Shown here in pieces: positions 37,637-47,430 of a stretch of 64,000 nucleotides of DNA. The translations under genes and the position numbers were made by a program. The notes under the pieces are model-generated. The model saw only the letters and a program-made list of their open reading frames with translations. It had not been told where the DNA came from and made no database searches. Origin of the DNA: Paenibacillus sp. (GTDB lineage: Bacteria; Bacillota; Bacilli; Paenibacillales; NBRC-103111); NCBI GenBank assembly GCA_031180825.1, contig JAPSLM010000005.1, positions 1 to 64,000 on the forward strand, read 5' to 3'. Numbering within the stretch: the first letter of the stretch is position 1; each line of letters starts with the position of its first letter.

Positions 37637-39469
37637 ATGAACGATTTGCTCGCATCGCCCTTCGTCCCGGAGCAGTTGAAGACCAAAGCGGATGGGACTT
37701 TTTCACGAATGCTTGTCGATCTGGCGCTGAAAAGCTTCGCCAGCCCCCACACCGGCTCCCTCCTGCTCGATCAGGACTGCAACCTGCTGATGGCCGGCGA
37801 ATCGCTCGCCAAGAAGCTAGGTTACAGGACGGAAGAACTGGAGCGGATGAATCTTCAGACCTTGGTGCATCCCGGAGAGCTTCTCTTGTGCATGCACCAT
37901 ATGAGCCAGCTCGTTTCGGGCCAGCTCCCCCATTACGAAACCGAGATGCGCTGGCAAAGCGCGGACGGACAAGCCTTATGGATGAGCGTTTATGCGGTCG
38001 AGCTTAAGGACGGCAGCGGCGGGCCAGCTTACATATACATGCAAACCCAGGATATCACCGCACAAAAGGAAGCCGAAGGAGCGCTTCAGGAATCGCTCAT
38101 CCGCATGACCTCCATGCTCGAAACGATTGCCGACGCTTATATGATGCTGAACCGAAGCGGAGAGCTCGTCTATGTGAACCGCAACGCCGAGCAGCTCCTG
38201 CAGCTCAGTCGGGAAGATATGCTCGGACACGGCATTCGCGGCACGGTGCCGGAGTGGCTTGGCACAGGCTTCTACAAAGCATGCTGGAGGGCGATAGAAG
38301 AAGCGGTTCCCGTCTTTTATCACGATTATTATCCATTGGTCAAAAAGTGGCTGGAAGTCAGCTGCTATCCGTGCAAGCCCGGCTTGTCCGTCTTTATCCG
38401 GGATATTACCCGGCATAAGGAGCAGGAAGAGACGCTTCGCGCGACCAAGCAGCAGCTTGATTCCATGATTGAGCACGCAGTGGATACCATTGCGATTCTC
38501 GATGCAGACCTTCGGCTGACCAAGGTGAACAAAGCGTTCATCGACTTATTCGGCTATAGCGAAGAGGAGCTCATCGGCGAACGTCCGCCCAACGTGCCGG
38601 AAGAGCTGTGGATCGAGTCGGAGCTGCTGTTCCGCAAGGCGCTGCAGGGCAAGCAAATCTCCAGCTTTGAAACGGCGCGCAGGCGCAAGGACGGCACGCC
38701 GCTCGATATGAGTCTCACGATCTCGCCCGTCGTCGGCAAGGATCAGGACATTACCGGGATCTGTATTATCGGGCGGGATATCAGCCAGAACAAGGCGACG
38801 GAGGAGCTGCTCCGCAACTCGGAGAAGCTGTCGGTCGCCGGGCAGCTCGCCGCCGGTATTGCCCATGAAATCCGCAATCCGCTAACCTCGCTGAAAGGTT
38901 TTACGCAGTTTATGAAGACGGCCGGGTATTATAAGGAGCAGTACTTGGATATCATGTCGTCGGAGCTGACGCGCATCGAGCACATCATCAGCGAAATGCT
39001 GCTGCTGGCCAAGCCGAGAGCAGCCATATTTCATTACAAGCAGATTGGACCCATTCTCGCGGACGTTCTCTCCCTCCTGGAAGCGCAAGCGAATCTGAAC
39101 AGCGTCAGCTTCAAAACGCGGATCAAACCGGACCTGCCGGCGGTTCGCTGTGAGGAAAATCAACTGAAGCAGCTGTTCATCAATATCGTGAAGAACGCCG
39201 TCGAAGCGATGCCGCTGGGCGGAACCGTGGAGATTGCAGCGGCCTTGGCCGAGCCGGGGATGCTGGCGATCACTTTCCGGGACGAGGGCGACGGCATTCC
39301 CGCCGAGCTGCTTCAGCGGATCAGCGAGCCCTTCTATACAACGAAAGAAAACGGCTCGGGTCTCGGTCTGATGGTCAGCCAAAAAATCGTCACCGAGCAT
39401 AAAGGCCGCATGGCCATCGCAAGCGAGGCCGGCGTAGGAACGACCGTGACGGTAACGTTACCGGTTTAA
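37637..39469 (+). CDS. Multi-PAS sensor histidine kinase (sporulation-kinase-like)
   Basis: PAS repeats (ADLRLTKVNKAFIDLFGYSEEELIG), QLAAGIAHEIRNPLTSLKGFTQFMK, GSGLGLMVSQKIV; GGAGGGAG RBS. Confidence 0.9.
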   Translation: MNDLLASPFVPEQLKTKADGTFSRMLVDLALKSFASPHTGSLLLDQDCNLLMAGESLAKKLGYRTEELERMNLQTLVHPGELLLCMHHMSQLVSGQLPHYETEMRWQSADGQALWMSVYAVELKDGSGGPAYIYMQTQDITAQKEAEGALQESLIRMTSMLETIADAYMMLNRSGELVYVNRNAEQLLQLSREDMLGHGIRGTVPEWLGTGFYKACWRAIEEAVPVFYHDYYPLVKKWLEVSCYPCKPGLSVFIRDITRHKEQEETLRATKQQLDSMIEHAVDTIAILDADLRLTKVNKAFIDLFGYSEEELIGERPPNVPEELWIESELLFRKALQGKQISSFETARRRKDGTPLDMSLTISPVVGKDQDITGICIIGRDISQNKATEELLRNSEKLSVAGQLAAGIAHEIRNPLTSLKGFTQFMKTAGYYKEQYLDIMSSELTRIEHIISEMLLLAKPRAAIFHYKQIGPILADVLSLLEAQANLNSVSFKTRIKPDLPAVRCEENQLKQLFINIVKNAVEAMPLGGTVEIAAALAEPGMLAITFRDEGDGIPAELLQRISEPFYTTKENGSGLGLMVSQKIVTEHKGRMAIASEAGVGTTVTVTLPV

Positions 39470-39488
39470 AGCATGTAAGCGCCTGACT

Positions 39489-39532
39489 CAAGCAAAGGCT
39501 CCTTTATCCGTCGATAAGGGAGCCTTTGCTTG
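39489..39532. terminator. Terminator between the PAS kinase and GNAT genes
   Basis: CAAGCAAAGGCTCC...GGGAGCCTTTGCTTG. Confidence 0.75.
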
Positions 39533-39553
39533 TGCGCCAATGTCCGGGCCGTT

Positions 39554-40006
39554 CTAAACCTTGTATCTCGCTTCCTTCTCCCCTTCGATGATCCGGCCGG
39601 TCGGCACAAAACCGACGCGCTCGTACAGCTTCCCGGCCGCCTCATTGTCCGGCGCATAGCTGATGACGATCTCGGGGCTGCAATCCTCCTGGCGCCTGAT
39701 CAGTTCCAAGCCCATCCGAATCGCAGCCTCGCCGTAGCCCCGGCCCTGAAACCTTTTGTCGATCATCAGCCGTACGATCCAGTACAGCCCGTCGTCCGGG
39801 TCCCTGCCGTACATGAAAAAGCCGACCATCGTATCCTCGTGATAAATGGAAAGCGGCGTGTACGTTTTATCGTAGGCGGCTTGAATAATCGAATACCAGT
39901 TGGGAGCCACCATCTTCCGCTGCTCCTCCTTCACCTCCAGCTTCACGCAATCTTCCCAATTATCTTCATTGATGGGTTCGAATCTTATCGTCGGTACGTT
40001 CCTCAA
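39554..40006 (-). CDS. GNAT family N-acetyltransferase
   Basis: RFEPINEDNWEDCVKLEVKEEQ, RLMIDKRFQGRGYGEAAIRMGLELIR, AAGKLYERVGFVPTG. Confidence 0.9.
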   Translation of the reverse strand: MRNVPTIRFEPINEDNWEDCVKLEVKEEQRKMVAPNWYSIIQAAYDKTYTPLSIYHEDTMVGFFMYGRDPDDGLYWIVRLMIDKRFQGRGYGEAAIRMGLELIRRQEDCSPEIVISYAPDNEAAGKLYERVGFVPTGRIIEGEKEARYKV

Positions 40007-40420
40007 TGCGCTTCCTCCTCGCGTTGGACTATACCCCCATCATACGGGAAGCGCTGCCGGAAGCGTAGGGAAGATTCGAGTATAAGCTATTTTTTCGGTT
40101 TTAACGGTTGAGATACGCAGGAGTCTGGAGGTTTATGTAAAACACCAATTTATTGTAATATTTGGCTTACATATCGTTGTTCTGCGCGGACGCTGCGTCT
40201 AAAGAGGTTTCGGCGGAGGGAGCGTCGCTCCGTTTTCTCAAGCTCCGGCATTCGTTGCCAAACACGGCTTCCTGTGCTTTTCATCATGATCGCCGCTTCC
40301 CCAAGCTTCGTCGCCCGCGGAATACCATATTTATCCGCCTGAAAGGGATGACCTGTACCTCCCCTTCAACTTATGCTATGATAAACTTCGTGATTTCTCA
40401 GGGAGAGGCGGACTAGAGGC

Positions 40421-41002
40421 GTGGCCAAGCTATATTTTCGTTACGGAACGATGAACAGCGGCAAGTCGATCGAAGTACTGCGCGTCGCACACAATTACGA
40501 GGAGCAAGGCAAGAAAGTGCTGCTCTTCACCCCTGCGGTGGATGACCGGGACGGCGTGGGCGTCGTCGCTTCCCGCATCGGGATGAAGAAGGACGGCATC
40601 GTCATTGACGACAGCCTCGACATGATCGGAATGGCGGCGGCCGAGCGGCCGAACTGCATTCTGATCGACGAAGCGCAGTTTCTGAACAAGCAGCAGGTGC
40701 TGCAGCTCACGGAAATCGCGGATACGCTCGGCATTCCCGTCATCGCGTACGGGCTGCGGGCGGATTTTCTCGGCCAGCTGTTCGAGGGCAGCTATCATCT
40801 GTTTGCGCTGGCGGACAAAATCGAGGAAATCAAGACGGTCTGCTGGTACTGCGACCGCAAAGCGACGATGAACATGCGCCTTGCCGACGGCAAGCCGGTA
40901 TTCGAGGGCGCGCAGATTCAAATCGGCGGCAACGAAAGCTACTTGCCGGTATGCCGCAAATGCTACTCCATGCAAAAGAACCAAACGCAACCCCATTCAT
41001 GA
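40421..41002 (+). CDS. tdk: Thymidine kinase
   Basis: LYFRYGTMNSGKSIEVL P-loop, CILIDEAQFL, YGLRADF; GTG start. Confidence 0.95.
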   Translation: MAKLYFRYGTMNSGKSIEVLRVAHNYEEQGKKVLLFTPAVDDRDGVGVVASRIGMKKDGIVIDDSLDMIGMAAAERPNCILIDEAQFLNKQQVLQLTEIADTLGIPVIAYGLRADFLGQLFEGSYHLFALADKIEEIKTVCWYCDRKATMNMRLADGKPVFEGAQIQIGGNESYLPVCRKCYSMQKNQTQPHS

Positions 41003-41005
41003 ATA

Positions 41006-41045
41006 CAAAAACGGAGCGAAGCGCCTCGACGCCTTGCTCCGTTTT
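41006..41045. terminator. Bidirectional terminator between tdk and the aminopeptidase
   Basis: AAAACGGAGCGAAGCG...CTTGCTCCGTTTT. Confidence 0.75.
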
Positions 41046-41050
41046 CCGTT

Positions 41051-42289
41051 TTAGACGGGCAGCGCCCAGTTGCCGTTGCGGAATACCGGCTCCCGTACGC
41101 CGTCCTGCGTAACTCCGTCGATGTTCATGTCGGCCGAGCCGATCATGAAATCGACGTGCACCAGACTGCTGTTCGCCCCATGCCGGGACAGCTCCTCTTC
41201 CTTCATCTCCGTGCCGCCGTCCAGATTGACCGGGTACGCTTGTCCGAGAGCAAGATGGCTTGACGCATTCTCGTCGAACAGCGTGTTGTAAAAGATCAGA
41301 TTCGTATTGGAGATCGGAGATTCGTGCGGAACCAGGGCGACCTCGCCAAGCTTGCGCGCTCCCTCATCCGTCGCAAGCAGACGCTCCAGGATCTCGTAGC
41401 CTTGGTCCGCCGAGAAATCGACGACTTTGCCGTTCTTGAACGTCAGGCTGAATCCGTCGATTAGCTGGCCTCCGTGATTAAGCGGCTTCGTGCTGCGGAC
41501 CACGCCGTTGACACCGTCCTGCCGGGGCATCGTGAATACTTCCTCCGTCGGCAGATTCGGGTTGAAAAGAACGTCCTTGGCGTTCTCTTTCGCGCCGCCG
41601 AGCCAGACGTGCTTCTCCGGCAGGTCCACGGTCAGGCTCGTGCCCGACGCTTCGTAGACGAGCTGCTTGTACCGTTTCTCGTTCAAGTAGCTTACGGTCC
41701 GGGCCAGACGGGCATTATGCTCCTTCCAGGCTTCGACCGGGTCGTCCGCGTTCACGCGGGTCGCTTCGAAAATACGCTCCCACAGGGCATCGAGAGCAGC
41801 CTCCGGCGAGAGCTCGGGAAAAATTTTCAACGCCCATTCCGGGGTTGCGTAAGCCATCAGCGTCCAAGACGCGCGGTGCGCCATCAGCTGGCTGCGGTAC
41901 CCTTTCAATGCGGTAGAAGCTGTCTTGTTCGCCGTAGAGACCCGCTCCGGATCGACGTCCTGGAGCAGGTCCGGATTCGGCCCGTAAAATTGAATAAAGG
42001 CCGCATCGTTCTCCGCCAGCTCCTGAAGGCCTTGCGCCTTCCACATCGGAAATTCGTGAAACGCTTCCATCGGCGCCATCTTGTATTTGATCCGCGTCAG
42101 TTCCTCGTCGTTCCATTCGACCATGACGTTTTTCGCGCCGGCCTCATAAGCCTTGACGGCGACAAGCCGGACCAGCTCCGCGGCGGCGACCGGGGCCATA
42201 ACGACCACCGTTTGTCCCTGCTGTACATTGGCGCCTACCCGAACGGCCAGCGTTGCATATTTCTCCAGTTTTTGGGCAAATGTGCTCAT
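41051..42289 (-). CDS. M29 family aminopeptidase (AmpS-like)
   Basis: MSTFAQKLEKYATLAVRVGANVQQGQTVVVMAPV..., GEVALVPHESPISNTNLIFYNTLFDENASSHLALGQAYP, VHVDFMIGSADMNIDG; GGAGG RBS. Confidence 0.93.
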   Translation of the reverse strand: MSTFAQKLEKYATLAVRVGANVQQGQTVVVMAPVAAAELVRLVAVKAYEAGAKNVMVEWNDEELTRIKYKMAPMEAFHEFPMWKAQGLQELAENDAAFIQFYGPNPDLLQDVDPERVSTANKTASTALKGYRSQLMAHRASWTLMAYATPEWALKIFPELSPEAALDALWERIFEATRVNADDPVEAWKEHNARLARTVSYLNEKRYKQLVYEASGTSLTVDLPEKHVWLGGAKENAKDVLFNPNLPTEEVFTMPRQDGVNGVVRSTKPLNHGGQLIDGFSLTFKNGKVVDFSADQGYEILERLLATDEGARKLGEVALVPHESPISNTNLIFYNTLFDENASSHLALGQAYPVNLDGGTEMKEEELSRHGANSSLVHVDFMIGSADMNIDGVTQDGVREPVFRNGNWALPV

Positions 42290-42378
42290 TAAGATTCCTC
42301 CAAAAATGAAAGGTTGTCCTACCTTCCCAGTATAACGGTTTACGCCGCATTTTACCAAATGGTGTATTCCGCCACAGC

Positions 42379-42403
42379 AAAAAAACCAGCCGCGAACGGC
42401 TGG
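42379..42403 (-). terminator. Intrinsic terminator after the 30-aa gene
   Basis: Minus strand CCAGCCGttcgCGGCTGGTTTTTTT. Confidence 0.8.
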
Positions 42404-42420
42404 CTGCGAGTTCATTCCCG

Positions 42421-42513
42421 TTATTTTTTCGTTTTGGATTCTGCCACTTCCGAGTCCCGGTTGTTGCCGGGCTGGGACTTTTTGCCGTTGTTGTTGGCAT
42501 TGTCTCGGGACAT
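42421..42513 (-). CDS. 30-aa small protein MSRDNANNNGKKSQPGNNRDSEVAESKTKK, putative small acid-soluble spore-type peptide (not in ORF track)
   Basis: GGAAGGAGG-N7-ATG RBS, sigma-G-like promoter upstream, intrinsic terminator downstream; Asn/Lys/Ser/Gly-rich composition. Confidence 0.7.
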   Translation of the reverse strand: MSRDNANNNGKKSQPGNNRDSEVAESKTKK

Positions 42514-42548
42514 GGGGACGCCTCCTTCCGGGATTTGGGATTCGCCCG

Positions 42549-42578
42549 TAGTGTGTCCGATCCTCCCGGTAGCCATAC
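42549..42578 (-). promoter_or_regulatory. Candidate sigma-G promoter for the 30-aa gene
   Basis: GTATG-N18-CACACTA versus consensus GHATR-N18-CATXHTA (one mismatch). Confidence 0.5.
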
Positions 42579-42591
42579 ATGAAAGCTTACG

Positions 42592-43619
42592 CTATGCCCA
42601 CTCCGTCAACAAGCGGTCAATTAACCGCACGAGATCGGCGGCCCGGTTCGGCGCGTCTGCCGCCCCGTTCAGCAGATCGAGCAGTGCGATCAGATCGGCC
42701 AGCTTGGACTTCAGCTTCCACCGCTCGGGCAGCACGCCGCCCTCCTGCACATACCCGTGAATAAAATAACGCTCGAACTCGGAGCCCGGCGGTTCATAGC
42801 GAAGCATATTGCCGACGTCCACCAGCGGCGGGCCGGCAAAGGCAAACTCCCAATCCAGCACAGCCGTTACCTCATACCCACCGAGCCGTCCGGCGCCAGC
42901 AGCACGTTCCGCCCGTTAAAGTCGGAATGGATCAAGGGGTACGCCCTCGGCTGCTCCTCCAACCGTCCGCCGTGGCGTCTGCACAGCGCCCATAACGCTT
43001 CGGTCCGGCGGGGACCGAGCAGGCGGCCGGCCTCGCCGCGCATCAAGCTCTGCACCGCGAAGCCGGCGAACATCGCTTCGTCCAGCCGCATCGGCGTGCG
43101 GATCTCCAGCTCCGGGCCGAAGAGGCCGGCGGCCGGAAAGCGGAAGGCATGCACGCGCGCCAGCGTTCTCCCGAGCGCTGCCGCCGCGGAAGCGAGCTCT
43201 TCTTGAGAGGCGGTCCGCCGCAGGGACGACAGCAGTTCCCCGTCATGCCACTCGAGCAATGCCCAGGGCCGGGAAAAGCGGGTACACGAGGCATCCGTGT
43301 AGAGGAAGGCCGGAACCGGAACCGCGGGCCGGATCAGCCAGGCAATAGCCTCCTCCTTGCGGAGCACGTCCGCATCGCCCCGATAAATGCGGAGTACATA
43401 CGGCCGTTCTTCTCCGCGCATGCGGATTTTATAATTCGAATTGCTCAGCCCTGCGCCGAGCGTCTGCGCTAATTCGACGGATCTTCCGGTGAACGCCGGC
43501 TCCAGCAGCCCGTTCAGCTGCGCCAGGCTTAAGCGTACGAACGGCTCTCCCCGCTCCCAGCCGGCTTTCTCCCCCTACCCGTCCTCTCCTGCCGCAGCGT
43601 TCTGCCACGAGTCTTCCAT
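42592..43619 (-). pseudogene. Phosphotransferase (APH/choline kinase-like) interrupted by an amber codon and a frameshift
   Basis: MEDSWQNAAAGEDG*GEKAGWERGEPFVRLSLAQLNGLLEP...NSNYKIRMRGEERPYVLRIYRGD...PLIHSDFNGRNVLLAPDGS / frameshift ~42876-42883 / YEVTAVLDWEFAFAGPPLVDVGNMLR; TAG at 43575-43577. Confidence 0.8.
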
Positions 43620-43668
43620 GCCGCCACGGCTCCTCTCCCCTTAAGTGCTCCGGCGCGGATCGGGTGCC

Positions 43669-46107
43669 TTAGGCTCCCGCCAGCTTCTTGAGCTCCTCGG
43701 CTTCGTTCGGATCTTTGGCGACCAGCTTGTCCACCCACGCCTGATCCGTCTTGCCCTGCTTCTGCAGCGACGCCACGTACCAGCGCGCGATATACCGATG
43801 CACCGGGGAATCCATGTTGTCGGACAAGACCGGCCGCAGGATGTCCGCCGCTTCGGCGTACTTGCCCTGATCGTAGGAAATTCTCCCCAACACCAGGAAC
43901 ATCGGTTTCGTGATCTCAAATGGAGGCACGCTGATCGATGATGGAATCGATTTCAGCGACTCCCGTTTCTCCAGCACATGCTGATAAAGGCCGACGGCTT
44001 TTTGATAATATGCGTCTCGCTCCGCCGGCTTGTTTGCCTCTCCCGCTTCGTATCCCATCTCGTACGAGAGCACCATCGCCCGTTCATACCATCTCATATC
44101 CCACGGATATTTCGGGATCGACTCGTTTGCGATCGCCAGCGCCTGCCGGGCATTGTCCTGAACCGCCCATTGGTACCGGTTCTCGTGAATGCCGTACGCG
44201 TAAGGCTCGTTGTCCATAAACCGGGCGGCCAGCTGCTGCGCTTCCTGCAGATACTGCTTGTCCTTCGTCTGGTTGTAAACGTCGTTCAGGATCCGAATCT
44301 TCAGCAGCGCATAATCCGCATTGGTCGAATGAAGCTCCATGGCGTTATTGATGAAGCCGATGAACTTTTCCAGTTGGACGGATTCCCGCGAAAGCTCGTG
44401 ATTCGCCTTGCCCGCTTCGGTGTTCGCTTTCAGCAGTCGAATCGATACGACTAGCATGCACAAGCTCAGCAGCAGGATGAACCCCGGGTAAACCCATTTC
44501 GCTTTTCCCGATGCGATCGGCAGTTCTCGATCCTTGGTTCCCGGCAGGGCGGCGCCCGCTAACAATCCCCCCAAGGCTATAAAGACAAGAGCGGACAAAT
44601 AGCCGTAGCTTAAATCGAAGTCCATGAAGCTGTGGGTAAGGATGGACGCCAGCACGATGAAATAAACGAAATGCCGTCTACCCCCCTCCGTCTCGTGATG
44701 CTTGATATAATGACGCACGTAAAAGTACACGATACCGCCGATAAAAGCGAACAGCAGCAGCGTGCCGACCCAACCGATATCCGTCAAGGTCTGGAATAAA
44801 AAGTTATGGGCCTGGTTCGAAGCGTAGCCGTAGCTTTGATGCGATTGATACAGCGCGGCCCATGCCCCGCCGCCCTTCCCGAACAACGGCGCTTCGTTTA
44901 CGATTTGCATCGCATCTTTATAAAAATACCCCCGCTCCTGCACGCTGTGCTGCTGGAAGTTGATGCTTGCAATCCGCTGCTGCAGGTTCTCCGGCAGCAG
45001 GTTCAGCACCCACTGGCTGTTCAGCACGACCGCAATGCCGATGCCGCCGACCAGCACGATCACCAGCGGGAACCAGAGCCGGGCATACCGAAGCTTGAAT
45101 TTTTCCTCCAGCTTCCCGATGGCCGGTGGCACGTATTTATGAATGACCGCCGACAGCAGCGCTACCACAACCGATCCAGCCGCCAATTGAAGCCAAGCCT
45201 GCGCAGATAGCGCTGCGTTCGAGGTCTTGAACAATTCCGCTCCGATCCGCGTACTGGGCCCGGACAGGATGAAGGCTGCCGCAGCAGCAACTCCCAGATT
45301 GAGAATCATGACGATTTGCCCGGACAAGCGGATGAAAGGCAGCAAAGCGAGCAGCACGACCGGCAGAAGCACGAGTCCTCCGCGGGACAAGGTCAGAATG
45401 AGAGACAGCAGCGCCGGCGCCAAAATTAAGGCGTTTCCTGCCGCCGCGATCCATTTGGAGGAAGATGCGATCACGTACAGTGCGCCCAGGATGATGGCAA
45501 TCAGATAGGCGGCATACGAGTTGGCGTAAGTAAAAGAAGACGTTAGGCGCATGCCGTTGCTGTCGGCGACGATGACGCCCTCTTCCTGAATATTGCCGTA
45601 CCAGACCAGCAGCCCGTAAATGACGAGCGCGTACCCCGAATACAGAATGCCGTATTGAACGAGGGCCGCCCCTTTTTTGTTCCGGGCCAGTACCCAACTG
45701 ATCACAAAAAACGCCGCATACATGATCTCGGCATACAATCCTTGAAGAGCCAGATACAGGGACGCCGGACGGGTCAGCACGGGAATGAGATAAGCGAGCG
45801 GAATAAGCCATACCGCCAGCACCAGCATGTCCCGCTTGCCGGTCGCTTTAAACGAAGTCATCAAAAACAGCGAAGTCAGAAACAATGCGATGTAAACAAA
45901 AACATAGGAGCTGTACAGCGGGAAATTGTAGAAGATATTGTTCCCCTGCCTGGTTTCGTAGGAGAACATCAGAAACAGTCCCCGGTGAAACGGGGCGATG
46001 AACAGAAACAAAAGGACGAATCCGAGCACCGAGTAGAAAAGTAACGATCCCTTTTCCTGTTCCCGGCTTTCCAGCAACTGCTTTCTTGAAACATAAGGCG
46101 TGTTCAT
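43669..46107 (-). CDS. O-antigen ligase (Wzy/WaaL)-like protein with C-terminal TPR-like region
   Basis: 812 aa; ~12 TM helices; LFGKGGGAWAALYQSHQSYGYASNQAHNFLFQTLTDIGWVG motif; alpha-helical soluble C-terminus. Confidence 0.88.
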   Translation of the reverse strand: MNTPYVSRKQLLESREQEKGSLLFYSVLGFVLLFLFIAPFHRGLFLMFSYETRQGNNIFYNFPLYSSYVFVYIALFLTSLFLMTSFKATGKRDMLVLAVWLIPLAYLIPVLTRPASLYLALQGLYAEIMYAAFFVISWVLARNKKGAALVQYGILYSGYALVIYGLLVWYGNIQEEGVIVADSNGMRLTSSFTYANSYAAYLIAIILGALYVIASSSKWIAAAGNALILAPALLSLILTLSRGGLVLLPVVLLALLPFIRLSGQIVMILNLGVAAAAAFILSGPSTRIGAELFKTSNAALSAQAWLQLAAGSVVVALLSAVIHKYVPPAIGKLEEKFKLRYARLWFPLVIVLVGGIGIAVVLNSQWVLNLLPENLQQRIASINFQQHSVQERGYFYKDAMQIVNEAPLFGKGGGAWAALYQSHQSYGYASNQAHNFLFQTLTDIGWVGTLLLFAFIGGIVYFYVRHYIKHHETEGGRRHFVYFIVLASILTHSFMDFDLSYGYLSALVFIALGGLLAGAALPGTKDRELPIASGKAKWVYPGFILLLSLCMLVVSIRLLKANTEAGKANHELSRESVQLEKFIGFINNAMELHSTNADYALLKIRILNDVYNQTKDKQYLQEAQQLAARFMDNEPYAYGIHENRYQWAVQDNARQALAIANESIPKYPWDMRWYERAMVLSYEMGYEAGEANKPAERDAYYQKAVGLYQHVLEKRESLKSIPSSISVPPFEITKPMFLVLGRISYDQGKYAEAADILRPVLSDNMDSPVHRYIARWYVASLQKQGKTDQAWVDKLVAKDPNEAEELKKLAGA

Positions 46108-46286
46108 TGCGACAATTCAACTCCGTCAACAAGATGGGAAAAAGCGGCAAAGGCCCATTCTCCCCCATCTATTAGACGCGGCAAGTTGGATAATGTTTCT
46201 ATATCGCCATCGAATTCATCATTTTCCCGGACAGCGCATAGGTTGAACTAGATTGCAGTATGCAGGCGAAAGGGGCGTGAGCCATA

Positions 46287-46763
46287 ATGTCCCGGGAGCA
46301 TGGGTTCAAGCTCGGAGTACTCGTTTATCTGCTCGCTTGGTTCGTCGGAAGCTTCTGGATGACCGGCGCCATCCGAAGCGGCAGCGTCACGCAATGGCTT
46401 GGAATCAAGCTGATTCCCCCCGTCGCGGAATACGCTTACTATGCGCTTGCCGGAGCGATCGGTGGCACCATGTACGGGATGCGCTTGTTCTTCGAATATT
46501 ACGACAGCATGGCTCCGCGCTGGTACTGGTGGTATCTGCTCCGTCCGATCAAGTGCGCCGGGGCGGCCATGATGACGATCGTCCTGTTCAAGAGCGGCAT
46601 TATGCTGCTCCAGACCGGCGCCTCGATGGAAGCGAAGATCGGCATCGCGTTTCTCGTCGGTTTCGGTTACGGCAAGCTGATGGATAAGCTGCGGACGCTG
46701 ACGGAGGCGCTGTTTAACGGAAACGCCAGCGGCGGCAAATCCAGGGAAGACTCGCCCAAATGA
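46287..46763 (+). CDS. Hypothetical membrane protein (158 aa)
   Basis: MSREHGFKLGVLVYLLAWFVGSFWMTGAI...; three to four hydrophobic segments. Confidence 0.6.
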   Translation: MSREHGFKLGVLVYLLAWFVGSFWMTGAIRSGSVTQWLGIKLIPPVAEYAYYALAGAIGGTMYGMRLFFEYYDSMAPRWYWWYLLRPIKCAGAAMMTIVLFKSGIMLLQTGASMEAKIGIAFLVGFGYGKLMDKLRTLTEALFNGNASGGKSREDSPK

Positions 46764-46839
46764 GCTCCTCCGGTGTGCCAAGGGCAGCGAAGAATGAATA
46801 TCTTAGCATATCATGACCCGGAAGGAGGTGCCCGAGCGG

Positions 46840-47419
46840 ATGGATAGCCAATCACCGATCGAGTCGCTGCGAACTCAACTGCCTTCGAGAACGGTGGAGA
46901 ACAAAATTTATATCGGGGAATTCACATACGGTCATCCGGATATCCGGTCCTTGGGGCGAAAGCAGCATCCTGATCATCGGCAAGTTTTGCTCCGTTGCGG
47001 ACAAAGTGACGATTTTTCTCGGCGGAGAGCATCGGCCCGATTGGGTCACGACGTATCCGTTCAACTCCTTGATGCCCAAGTACGCTTTCATTACGGGACA
47101 TCCGAAGAGCAAAGGAAACGTAATGATCGGCCACGACGTCTGGCTTGCCTCGGGAGCGACGATTTTGTCGGGAGTAACGGTCGGGCACGGAGCGGTCGTC
47201 GGGGCGGGGGCCGTCGTCAGCAAGGATGTTCCTCCCTACGCTATCGTAGCGGGATACCCGGCTAAGGTGATCAAAGTACCGGTTTCCCGAAGCGACGATT
47301 CAGCACCTGCTCCGCATCGAATGGTGGAACTGGCCGCTGGAAAAATCGAACGGGCCGTCCCGTTGCTGCTGTCGAACGACATGGATGCTTTTTTCCGCTA
47401 TTGCGATACGGCCGGGTAG
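46840..47419 (+). pseudogene. CatB-like hexapeptide acetyltransferase, frameshifted
   Basis: MDSQSPIESL...KIYIGEFTYGHPDIRSLG(frameshift in TTGGGG, 46951-46956)ESSILIIGKFCSVADKVTIFLGGEHRPDWVTTYPFN...VMIGHDVWLASGATILSGVTVGHGAVVGAGAVVSKDVPPYAIVAGYPAKVIK; GGAAGGAGG RBS. Confidence 0.85.
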
Positions 47420-47430
47420 CCGCTGGCGGG

